This document shows positions 1 to 12,550 of a DNA stretch of 64,000 nt, piece after piece. The translations under genes and the position numbers were made by a program. This stretch comes from Parus major (Eukaryota; Chordata; Aves; Passeriformes; Paridae), in the NCBI RefSeq assembly GCF_001522545.3, contig NC_031773.1, forward strand, positions 25,369,685-25,433,684, given 5' to 3'. The notes under the pieces were generated by a model. That model saw only the letters and a list, made by a program, of their open reading frames with translations. It was not told the DNA's origin and did no database searches. Numbering within the stretch: the first letter of the stretch is position 1; each line of letters starts with the position of its first letter.

Positions 1-1924
1 GGCTGGCAGTGCAAAGCAGGAAGGTACTACAAAGAACAAAACACACTGATGGAAGTCTTCCCTGTCACTAGTGACTAGAAATTAAATGCACAATATTTGG
101 ATTAAACATCACAGCCTTTTCCAATGGGGTACATGCAATCAATTATCCCTGAAAAGTGCTATTGACTAGTGTCTAAACTAGACTGAATAAAACATTGTTG
201 TGTACTGCAAGATACAATTTTTTTCATTGGTAGAGGAATGTACTAGAGACCCAATATATTATTTTTCTTCCTATTGTTCACTTAAAATAGAGACTTAAAA
301 AGTAAATTCTTCATTGAGGAGTAATTTGGGTAGAAGAAAAAGTAAGACTTACTTTTTTTTCCCCTCCAGCTTGACTGCTGGGCAGTGCAATAGCCCATTC
401 TGTGTAAAACTGTAGGAATTCAAGATGTACAGTTCTTTATATACAAACAGGTTCAGCTCCTCAGTATCCAGCTTTTTGGGAAATGCCTTATTACCATCCT
501 TGATTTTTGTTTGTGTGTTTTCCTAGGTACAGCTTGATGATTGTGTGATGGTGGTGATGGAGTTATTGGGAATTGGAGTGGTTTTTCATGTTTGGGTTTG
601 TTTGTTTGTTTTTTTTAAAGGAAGTTAAACTTGGATGAAACATGTTGCTTAATGGGCCTAATTTTTCTCAGTCTCCTAGTGAATAAGTTTGTTATCTTAC
701 TTCTCGATTTCCCAGAGTAAGCACATTACCAAAATGATACATGTATTTATTTATAGCTTATAAGTGCAAAAGTGAAGGACCTTCTGTTTTTCAGGCATTT
801 GATACTTCATTCTGTTGATGGTTTTTGAGGGATAAATGTTCTTTTAATGCATTTTCTCCCATCCTCCCCTTGAGGTAACTGATGCTGTCTCTCCTTTTGG
901 TACTTTTATTTTAGTACACTTTTAACTACAATTAAGTGAGGTGTAAGGTGGTTCTGTTTGGTTGTCATGTAAAACTTCAATCTAAGGTGCAGATGTCTGG
1001 TTCTAGCTCTACTTGCTGGAATTTGTCATTTAGTGTTCTACTTTCAATACAGCAGTGATTTTATCCACCTCTCTGGTTTTTAGAGACTACTTTTTTTCCA
1101 ACTATAAGACTGTGCTTGTGCTTGTTTTGTGCTAATTCAGGATGTACCATATTTTCTAAAATGTAGTGGTCACCATTTATTATTATAATTTTTATTTACA
1201 TCTTCCTAATTTGGTGTGTAATATATGTCTATATTTTGTTGCAGTATGTGCAGTTAAGTGCAGATCTAAGCAGCTTGTATGTTGTCTTAAACTCTTTTGC
1301 TCCGCAAACCATTTATATTTTGATTTTACATGGAGGGGAAGATGTTGTGTGTTGCTTTGGACATATCTTTAAGATTTCCTAGTAGCCTGTAGTAGTTAGA
1401 CTGTTGTTATATCTTTGTCATTTTGGATACCAATTCTGTCACTAACAGTAGTGTTTACAGATCAGGTACATGAGCAAGCCATGGGAGTGCTGATGATGCT
1501 AGTGGTCCATCAGAAATTCTCCTTTCCCTCTTTGAGAGCAGGGCTCAGGCAAATGACTGCTCTGAAGAACAGAAGATCTTCAGGCTTTATCTAGACAAGG
1601 TTGTCTTCATTGAAATGCAAGTTATATTCACTGTAGTCTCATTGAACTGGGTATAAAATGTACAATAACATAGCTTTTAAAGGAATTTTAAAGTGGGAAT
1701 ACCGAATAATAGTTTTTTCTTTCCTCTTTTGAAGATCAAACAGATACTCTTAATGTTGCTTCTGAACATGACAGCAGGCAGGAAGGCTGTAATCATAGTA
1801 AAAGTGTTCTTTAGAATTTACTCACTTGTTTGGTTCGGGGTTTTTTTATCCTTTTCGTGCATGATTTAGAAATGTATTCAGAAGCCCAGCTTGGGAACTC
1901 AGAATAAATGACAACTTATTCAGT

Positions 1925-2140
1925 GGTGGAAGTGACCTCAGAAAGTCTCTAGTCCATGTTTCTGCTTGAAGCAGCATCAGTTGTGAGATGAGACCGCATG
2001 GCTCAGCACTCTATCTGGTTGTTAAACTTGAAAACTTGTAGGCTGGGAGACTTCACAACTTTCCTGAGCAATCTCTTGCACTGCTGGACTGTCTTATTGT
2101 GACAGTTTTTCCTTATATCCCTTCAGAAGTCAGATATAAA
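1925..2140 (-). mobile_element. CR1-like LINE remnant, strongly degraded
   Basis: The + strand carries, in CR1 antisense order, a short 'tctctagtcca' match, then 'gggagacttcacaac', then 'cctgagcaatctcttgcactg', and then a T-rich 'ttccttat' segment. This is the usual layout of the CR1 3' region read on the opposite strand. The match is diverged, so this is an old copy and the boundaries are approximate. Confidence 0.6.
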
Positions 2141-5100
2141 GCATCTTGTATTTCAAAAGAAGAGGGAATTTATCTCATGTTTTCTACTCCCATTCTTCTC
2201 CCTTGTAACCTTTCCCCTCTCTAGCTTCTGTTTTAACCTCCTCTCTCCTACCTCTCCTGGTGTCACTGATGAGATGTATCCATAACCTTTGAATTTCCCA
2301 CAAGCACTACTCTTTAAAAGTTTATAAAGATGATGACAAAAGTAACCAGAAAAGGAAACAAAGGCAAAGAATGCTTTAATGGTCACATCATGTATAAAAC
2401 CATAATGCTTCTTTGACACTCAAAGCCTGGTACAAATGGAAAGCAAAGGAATACCCCATGGTTATTTTGTAGTTTCCCTTTTCTGTTTATGGATAGAAAC
2501 ATGAGTTAAAAGTGTTTTTTGAAAGATGATGCTACCAGAAGCAAATAGGGTTCTTCAGCTCTTTTGAAAACAGGTAGGGAAAAAAGGTGGAAAAAATATC
2601 CATTGACATGGTGATTTGCCTTCAGCCAGAGTAGCCTTGAATTTTAATGTCACAACGAAGACTGAAGCAGGATAGATCAGTGAATCAGATCTGTTTCTTG
2701 TCAGAAATCAAGTTAAAATGGTTGTTTATAGTCCTATTATTGGGACAATATGAAATGATAAATAAGTCAAGAACTAATTGGGAACTGAGAAGTAGTTTTG
2801 TTACCCAAATGTGTAAAGACTGCTTTAGACAAGGTGAAATGTGGAGATTATCCAGGAAATCTTAAAAAAAAAAAGAAACAAAATAAATTGGAAGCCAGGT
2901 CATGTAATCTCATTCATCTCCAGGAATAACTTGAATTTCTTTTAACAAGTGATTGGTTAAATTAAAAAGATTTAAAAAGTCCATCAAAACCAATCAGCTC
3001 CCAGGTGATTTAATACACTATGGAAATCATTGTAACTGGTCTTGGAAAAGGCAAATTTAGTATATAACCTGCAATCTTCATCATGGTGTAGTAAATTTTG
3101 AATAAATCTGCTACATGAATATAATTTTTTCTTTTCAAATTTTTTTCTTTCCTACAAATCTGTCAACATAAAGAATAGCTGCTTTCAAGGTTTTTCTTCT
3201 GAGCAAAGGCCACTTCTAGGAATAAATATGCTTTTCTTGATAAATGTGACCTACAGATAGTGGATGAGAGCTCTAGGCTTTATTTTGGGGGTAACAGTAT
3301 TGAATACAGATAAAAATCTTTCTGAGGATATATAACTTATTAAAATTGGAGTAACCATACATTTTTAAGAGATAAAAAGTTCTGGATTCTAGAATAGCAA
3401 AAAGTTTTCATCAGAAGGCTAGAGTGGTAAGTGGGGAACATGCACACAACCCTGTTTATCGGCACAAGGTATACTTAATAAAATCAGAGTGGAGGTGTCA
3501 AGCTCTTTGAAAATAAATCTTTTGTTCTAAGCTGATACTTGTATGCTTAAGCTGCAGATAAACATTTGCTGCTCTGTATTTCTAGTTTTGTAACAGAGTG
3601 TGCTGTGTATTGGAGTGATTTCTGAGGTTTGAGCTAATATGCTTATCCTCATTGCTGTTTTGCAGAAGCCTTTAATAAATTTTAAGAAGTGAAGAAAGTC
3701 CCTTTGTACTTCCTTGTACTTTTGGGTTTTAAATATGCAGTGTCTACTTTTGTTCCTTTGTTAATTGTTTCTAATAATTGTACAGTCTGATCTACTTTTT
3801 GAACTCTGCTTTCCATCTCAGTTTTGTTTCTTTATTCCATGAAGGTATGTTCAGTGGGTGTGTTTAATAGGTGTTTCTACTATGTGTTTGTGTAGGTCTT
3901 GTGAGATAATCAAGATCAGCATGTGGAATGGATTGTGTGGTTTACAGGATACATCATAGTTGCTGAATTTTATGCAATTATGATGCTTCTTAGTGACTCT
4001 TAATGGTGTTCCCTTGCCAGACCTCAGATCTCTGTATTTTCTTGTAGAAACTTCAAGACCTGAAATCCTTAATACAATGAAACAGTTCAGGTTTATATCT
4101 CTGTTTGATTTCTTGGTACTTTGTTATGCAGTGGGGGAACTCTGTATTTCATTAATAGGGCAGTTATTAAGTGCAGGATTCCCCATTTTTTGGGTCCTGA
4201 GAGCATTAAATGGATTGTTATCTCAATAGCTACAGCCTCATTTACTAGTAACAACAGGGGATGCAAGGTATTTAAGTAGGAACTTGCCAGGAATACTTAT
4301 GTCAGTTTAGTAAGGAAGAATAAAAAGAGGCTTATTTAAAGTTGCATTTTAAAGTTTACATTTTACTTTACTTGTGCACCATGTGAGCACCAGTGGCTGC
4401 AGTGCCAGGTGTGCCCCAGGTGTGTTCCCTCCCAAGTCCTTGTGCACTCCCAAACTCCTCACTGCTGGGGTGGGGGGAGAGGCCTCGATTCTGTGTAAGC
4501 TCTGCTCAGCAATTGCCTGAACATCCCTATGTTATCAACACAGTTTTCAGCACTAATCCAAAACAGCCCCATACGAGCTGCTGTGAAGAAAATTATCTTT
4601 GTCCCTGTCAAAACCAACACAAGATATAAGCAAATAACTTGCAAACCTCTCTTTATTTGTGTGGAGTCTCACTTTCCATATTTCACTTGGGTCTGCAGAC
4701 TTGGAAGATTGATCTCTGGAGCAATCTGGATACCATTCTGGATATGGTATCAATATTAAATTGGGAGACAAGCAGCATGCCACAGCTGGAAATTAGGAAG
4801 CAAAATAACTTGTTTTACCTATAGTATCCTCATGTTTCTCTCTCTTACATTAAATTATTTGGCAAACTCCCAGAATGTTTGCTCAAAAGTAATACAGCTG
4901 AGTGAAAAACTGTAGCCAAACCCATAATGTATACCTAAGCAATAGTTATAAGAAAAAATACTGATAAACTAATTTAAGAATAGTAAATGCTTTATCAATT
5001 TGCCCCTTAGTAGTAGGATCTCACAAAGGCTGCTTTGACTGTGGACATGTGACTATGCCTTTTGTTTGTTGCAGGTACAGTAACTAAGAATAATGCTTTG

Positions 5101-8100
5101 TTGCAGGTCTGTCAGATGACTGTAACAATACTAATTTTAGAGACTCACATTTTTACTGTCTGTCCAAACACTGAATTTTAGGATAAGCAAACACTTTGAG
5201 CTCAATTTAAGTTAATGAGCAGCCACTCCTGAGTTTGCTTCAGATTCCTGCTTTTCCTTCCTGAACTTTTAAAGCTGTCTTATAATTAGTCTCTTTAATG
5301 TATTTTAATTAAGCTGTTTTATATAGTTTTATAAACAGAATCAAAACACTCTGGACTCCTGTGCTATGCATATTGAGGTGCTGGCTAGGGCCTTCTAGAT
5401 GTTAGAACCATTTCTTTGGGCATGTCTTAACTGAAGGCATCTTGTCTAATAAATACCTCTGTAGATACTAGTTGATGTCCCATAGTCCTTTAAAATGAAG
5501 TACTTAATTATTTTGTAATTGCTACTTTGGCTTTTGCTGGAATGTTTATTCTGGGATGTAGATACTTGTAATTACTTGGGCATGTTTGACCTGATCCTAT
5601 TTTTTTTTTTTTAATATTTGGAAAAAAAATCAGTTTGGAATTGCCTATGTAACATTGACAATTATGGCAGCATAATTTGTTCAGACATCTTGAGTTTAAA
5701 ATACGGTGTAATTTGACAAACCTATTTAACACGTGCTTATAAAAGGGTATGGGGGAGGTAAATTGACGAAATGAATTGTCATCCTTTGGGACTGAGATAC
5801 TAATGCAAATCTCTTGGGAAGGGTTGCGTTGGTGCTGGGATTTGTGGTAATTTTTTTTGTGTGTGTGTGGTTTTATTTTGGTTGTTTGGGGGGTTGTTGT
5901 TCTGTTTTCTTTTGTTGTCATTGTTGTTATTACTTCTGTGTATCATAAAACTGTGCAACAGCCTTTTAAATTACTGTTACCTGGGCTGTCTTCCTGAAAT
6001 ACTTGATTTGCCTGGTTTTTTTTAATTGCCTATTTTGGAAGGAGATGCTCAAGTGCCACCACTAGTGTTCAAGTAGGACAAATGGCCCTGCTGAGGATGT
6101 GGGCAGGAGGAGGTTCATCACAGTGGGCTCAAGTAATCAGAGTAAAGCATTGTCCCAGCTCCGGGCAGGTGCCTCTGATGTGCTTAAAAAGTAGGAATTC
6201 ACAGAAGGTAGCCAGCACTTCCATGCTCGTGGAGAGGAGAATCTTAGCTACAACTTTTCTTACCCTTTTTCACAGTATCACTTGAGTTTTCCTCCAAAAC
6301 AACAGTTTTATTGCAGCCGTGGTGGGAAAATGAGTCTTTGGGGTTTTGAGGATGAGTCCTTTGTGGGATCTGTGCCCATAGCAACACGCAGCAGCGGCTG
6401 TGAGACTGCAGTGCCACTGCTGCTCAGCCTTCAGCAGTGCTGCTTCTCTCGGCATACTGACCTAGAATGCTGCCCTAGATCTGTTTCAGAGGATTTCTTT
6501 AATTTTGCCCTTCGAGCTTATCAGAAACCCCCTCAGGATGGTAGGTAGTTGCAGTGTGATAAATTAGCTGCTAATTAGTTTTCTCCTAGAACCACTATTT
6601 CTTACCTTTTAAATATTTTTTCTTCCCTTCATGTCTTGACACTTTGTCTAATACATCATAATGTTAATTAATCTCCTTAATTCATCTATTTGTGTAAATA
6701 CAGATCCTTTAGGTTAGTCTGTTGCTTTCTATTAAATTTTAGCCTTATACAACTGTAAACTAACAAGTTCATTGACTACTAGGAGTTGCAAACTTCTGTA
6801 GTGGCTTTTCATCACCAATTTTTTGTTTATTGCAGTGCTTTTGTTACGATAAATTGCAGTACTGAGGCTTTCATACACAGTAATTACTATCAAGTCTCTT
6901 CATACTGAAATCTGTCAAATATGAAATGATGACTGTATTTTGTTTTGGCCTCTGCCTAAATGAGAGACGTAAATAATGTTTTGAAATAGGAAGGGATGCT
7001 GGTACCTAGTCAGAAGGGGCATTCACCTTTGAAATTGTCAATGTAATCCAGAAATTGTAACAATCTGCTCCTTGTTTAATGGCTCACATGGAATGGTTCT
7101 TCTGGTTTTAGTCCCATGCTCTGAGAACAAATGACAATATTATAAAAAAACCCAAAAAAACAAGACGCCCCTCCAAACTCTGCCAACAATGTTAACACAT
7201 GCTGATTTCCTTTGGGGTAAAAAGTCAGAGAAGGCAAAACCGAAATTCTTTTTTTTTCTTCATTTCTGAATTCAGCATCTCTCGTTTCTTTTTAGATTTA
7301 AGGTCCTTTGCAGTTTCCTTTATGGCAGCAGTCTGTCTGTCTTCTGTCTGGATAAATATCAAAATCCAGCTGTGTGAGAGCTGTGGGTTTGTGTTGGCAT
7401 TATTGGGCGTCACTTCAGAGTGACAACCTCAGAGTTCTTTAGGTCGTGGTAGATTCATCCAGCGTTTCAGCTGTGCTTGCCTAGTGTGGGTTATCTGTAT
7501 TCTGCTCTTTCATGAAAGCGAGTTCTGGAGCCATCTCTGATTTGATGGACCACTTACATTCTCAGAAGAATTCTGTCCTGAAAAGATGCTGTTCTAACCA
7601 TTCTGTTGGCACTCAATGTTTACAGTTGCCTCTCCAGGCAAATGTTCTATTGAAAGGATACTAAAAATATTTAAGAATATGTGTGTTCCCAAAAGATTTC
7701 TCACATACTTGCTCCATTTCTCCCAGGTAAAATATTTTAACATTTCATCCCTGCTTCAGTTTTCTAACTTCTCTGGTGCTTGCTTCCTTTTGCCTACGCT
7801 GGAGTGTTTGAAAACTTCATTCCATAAGCATCCATCATTCTCTCTCCTGCAGAACCTTTCTGCAACTTCTTCAGCTTCCTCAGTTCTTCCACTTCCTTTA
7901 ATGACTTCTTCCAAATCTCTCCACCTCAGCTAACCTGAGGCCAAGATTTAGAAGAATTTGCATTAATAATTTATAAAATTTACTGTGTCTTGGAGTGTTT
8001 TTGCTTTACAACAGACATAGTCTGGTTTTAGCAGAAGTCACTGAAGTTTAATGATTCTTGATTCCCATTGCCCACCCAAAGGTCAGTTTGCAGACACAAG

Positions 8101-11100
8101 TCACCAGCCTCTTACAATAGAGCAACTTGTGATATAACCTGGGCATGGATAGACACTCTAAACTGTGGCAGTTGATTTACTGAATATTTAAAACCTCATT
8201 AAGTAGCTTTAGGAAATTCTGTTCTAGCACCTTAAGAAAAATTTGGGCTTTGAAGATTTCCTAACATACAACTACCTTGATTGCAAAGGAGACATTTGAA
8301 AACATGATTGTATATTGACAATAAATGCAAGTATTATACTGGGGCTCTTAAAATCTAGAGAATAAAACTCTAATTTTAGCACACATGGTTTCTCCTCGTC
8401 ACTGTATTGTATCCAGCATCATTTTCCCTGCTATAACCACTTACGTTTTGTCCTTTTTCTGTCAAAACCCTGCAAGTATGAAGTCCTGAAGCCTGAAAAT
8501 GTTTTTAAAGCAGGGTATAAAGAAAGAAAATAAAGAAAAGACATTGTTTGGCAGGAGGTAGATTATTTCTTGGGTATAGTAATCTAGAATAAGTTCGATG
8601 TACAGAGATGATGCAGTAGCATTTTGCTTTTAACTGTATCATGAGTGCAGTATCATGAATCACCCTGCTTTATTCCCAGGGTGAAATCCGAAACTTTGAG
8701 CTGTAAACAAAATCTCTAGCTGCTAGCTGTCTATCAGAATATGTCTTTAAGATTGAAGAATGTGATTTTGGAGTGGCTTATAAGAATTTTACTTATAGTG
8801 GAGAAGTTTATTGTCAAGTGTTGACCTTTCCTTGGACCAAACAAAACTGTTTTGAGCTTCTGATAGCCTAAATTTAGTCCAAGTTAACTTGATGTATATA
8901 AGGAAGAGACAAATATAACTTAAATAATTAACTTAGTAAGTGTTAAGTACTGCAAATCATGATTGCAGTTTGTTCTATAATGAAGCCAGACACTTTGAAG
9001 ACATTTTTCATTCTTGAGTAAACTTCTCTTTGTTTTACCAAAAACCATAATTTTCAGGTTGTGCTGACTGTTAAGATAAATTTGGTTGCACAATGTTTAC
9101 TTAAAATTGTTGCTCAAAAAGAAATAACTTTCCTCCTTACTTTTCACAAGAATGTAATTTAATTGAAGTTTGTTCTAACATACTTCTGTGCAAAAGTAAG
9201 ATTAAATTCTCCTGAGTTGTGAGAGTATAATTTTGTGGGGGAAAAGAAAGGTTTTTATAATTATGTGTGTTTTCAACTAGGATTTCTATATCATGTGGTT
9301 GGTCTTTTTAATACCTTCTAATCACAACATTTAAGATAACACTGACCAGATGTAAATCAGTAATTAAGAAAAAATAATTACTGAAGGAATTCTAGGTCAT
9401 ATAGACATGGTCTAAAAGCACATGATTTGTCATAATTATGTGTTTTGAATGGTGTGTTCATAAATATTTTTCCGTTTGCAGACACAATGGATCCTTTTGT
9501 ATTTATGCTTTGTCAAAATCAAGGGGGGAGGGGGAAGAAGTATCAACTTCGCAAAGAAGGTGATTTGCATACTATTACCCCTTATTCTTTGCTTTCTGTC
9601 AATTTTTAAGCTTGCTATGACCTACTTTAGAGTCTTATGATGAGATTAGGAATTTCAGTGAATTCTCTGTTGCAGGATACAGTAGTTTCAGCACTTGTGT
9701 TTATTTCACCACTTTTTGTTTTACTGGGAATATTGCACAGTCTCTCATCACAAGCCTTTGATGAATTCCTTGATTCCTTTCCCTTGATTTTTTTTTTTTG
9801 ATTTTCCTTGAATTTTTTGATTCTTGGTTTTTTGTTTGTTATTGGTTAAGGGTTGTTTTTTATTATTTCTGATTGTTTATTATGTAAGAGAATACCGTCT
9901 TGTTTTCATGGTTTTAAGTTTCTAACTTATATCAGACAATATATAGCACCTGCAGGTTTTGCACCATCTTCCCAGTGTCAGTGTTTAACTGTTATGAATT
10001 CCAGGGCAAACTCAACTGGAAACATTTGTCCTCTGCCAAAATGTTGTAGGTCATTGCCAGATAATTCTTCTTGTCACCACATGTCAAAGTCTGGTAGTTG
10101 TTTTTATTTTTGTCATCTTAGGTATGCTGGGAATACAAGAAGAGTAAAATCCACATACATGAACCATTGCCACTCTGGCATTTGTGTATTTGTAGCTATA
10201 TGACAGAGTAGTGTCTGGCAGAGACACCTAAATTCCTCTGAAAGATCTTTATTGATAACAAATTTAAGATGAGATACTTCTGTGTGATAAGTAGGCAGGA
10301 GTTAATTAGCCTGCTGAGAAATGGGTGCAGTATAGTATATATGGATGCATTGTATTATATTTTATGTTTGGACTCAACTCTAAGGGTATCTTTCAAGCTA
10401 AGTTGTTCTACGAGTCTAATAGTGTCTATTTTGCCACTAGTGCTGCTATTTCAAGCTACTTCAATAGGAATCAGAATATATGATTGTACATGGGTGTCCT
10501 GTCTTGTAGTTTATGAATAATTCATAGTTTTGAAAAGCATACATTATCAGCTCCTATTCATTAGTAATTCTATAGTTTTTTTTAAAAATAATAAAAAAAA
10601 TAAATAAGTATGAAGTGTTAAATTGCAAAAGATATGCTTCCAAAGATGGAAAGTAGAGTTTTAATAAGGGAGGAGACAAAACTGGAGAGCTTTTTTTTCA
10701 TTTACTACTACCCTAAATTCATGAGGAATAAGATAAAACATGTCTATCTGAACTGTTCCAGATTTTGCTCTGCTATACTTTGGGTTAGCTTTTGTATTGC
10801 TAAAACCAGAGACCTTTTACTTTTCAATGATTTTGGAACAAATTGAATATATTTTAAGAATTACTGAAGGAGGAAAACCTACCCCAAACCAGAAAACTCA
10901 GAACACCCTTGTCCTGTTACCTAATTCCACTTTCTAGTCCTAGCCAGACAAGTTTTAAATAGGGCTAACTCTGCTGAAACCAGCTCAGCCCAGAATATTT
11001 AATATAAATCCCTAGTTCCTGATGGAGTGTGTTCAAAGACCAAACTGGGCAGAGCAAGGTTGAATGGTTTAGATGGTATTTTAGTCTTTGGCACATGTTT

Positions 11101-12516
11101 GCCCTACATTACAATAATTCCATTGATCAGTTTAGTATTTGTAGTGCTGACCAATCTTCACACTTAAGGTCAGGTCCTTTCTGTGTCCCAGGTACCACGG
11201 TGCTGCTTTTACAAAGGCACAAATTAAATCTCTTCAATTTAATTTAATTCTAAATTTTCCATCACTACTTGATCACACCATGTGCCAGTGTTGGTGTTTT
11301 TTCAATCCTTAAAATGACAAAGGGAGGACAAGGAATCAAAACAGTAAAATAGAAATAATAGAGTTAAGATGAAATCTTTCAGAAAAGGTAAAGCATTGGT
11401 AGGGGCATTTCCAAATAAAATTCATAGTGTGTCTTCTCATGTCTAATGCAGCTGAAATGCAAAGACTGCAAATTTTACAAGATGTACCTGAGCAGGAATA
11501 TTCTGTTTTGGCTCACTTGACATCTCCCATCCTTTTTGGAGACTGAAAGCATTAAATCATCTAATTTCCATGCATTTTAGAAAACAAGTATGGGAAGTTC
11601 TAACACTTCACTGATTTTGCTCATATATAATTTCCTTTCTGTGATACCTCTGTGGTTTATATGCAAGCCTTCAAGGATTAGGTAGGATTGTGTTGGTCAC
11701 ATAATGGTATCTCTTTCTGGCACAACAAGTAACCGAACCACCAGTGACTGTAATTATCATAGCCATTAGCATTACTGCTGGCTGGAAATAATGAATTTCT
11801 GTCCGAGCCCAGCAGTGATTGTTGGCTGACCTTTCAAGCAATCCTAGTGAAGTGGAAAAGGGATTCCTTTTAATTTGGGTGGTAATTTTAGAGTTAATAA
11901 ATAGCATGTCTTTAATAAGTGAGTTGAAATTATTTAAGGAAGTTAAAAGCAAGTTGCAGGCCTTGGTGTGCCTCTTACTTTCCTTTTCCTTCTCAAGTTT
12001 AACTGTGTATTGTGCTGCAAATCCCTTCCTGCTCTTTTTACTCCTACTTTCTTTCTGCAAGAAAAAATGACATATTTCTTTGATTTGGTCCCTTCAATTT
12101 GATGTTAAGAAAAATAAGCCCATTTCAGGCCAGGTGTGTTGTTGATTATTTAGACATTTATAATTGTTTTAATTAGTGATTGGAATTATGATGTGGATCA
12201 AAACCAATGGCTGAATCAAATCTGAAGTAGAAAGTTACTGTTTTTGTATATGTTTGTGCTTAACCATCCTCAGTTTCACCATTTGGTTTCCCTCGCAGCA
12301 ACTTTTTTTTTTTTTCAGTGCCTTTGAAAGTTGTTTTTTTTCTTTAAAAAAACGGAATCTCTCTATAGTAGACATGCCACATAATGTTCATCTTATCAGT
12401 CCTATGGCCTTATTTCACTCACTTTTAAAAATAACCTTACAGTATACTGTTTGTCTAATTTACTAATGTTCTACACACGTGTTTTCCTACTGAAGCTGAA
12501 GTTGAGACCAGAAACT

Positions 12517-12550
12517 GCTTGGTGGAGTACAGACATGTACTCCACCAAGC
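12517..12550. repeat. Perfect inverted repeat, 15-base arms, 4-base loop
   Basis: The left arm GCTTGGTGGAGTACA (12517-12531) is followed by GACA, then the exact reverse complement TGTACTCCACCAAGC (12536-12550). Transcribed from either strand it would form a stable hairpin. No tRNA, known miRNA or transposon end is recognised around it. Confidence 0.95.

Noticed and set aside
5508..5921. 137-codon open frame on the - strand rich in Thr, Lys and His
   Set aside because: It arises from GTT/TTG-rich low-complexity sequence on the + strand and has no family resemblance.
7140..7440. Possible small exon or processed gene copy in intron 1
   Set aside because: Open frames on both strands overlap a T-rich tract, show no similarity to a known family and have no poly-A tail or target duplication.
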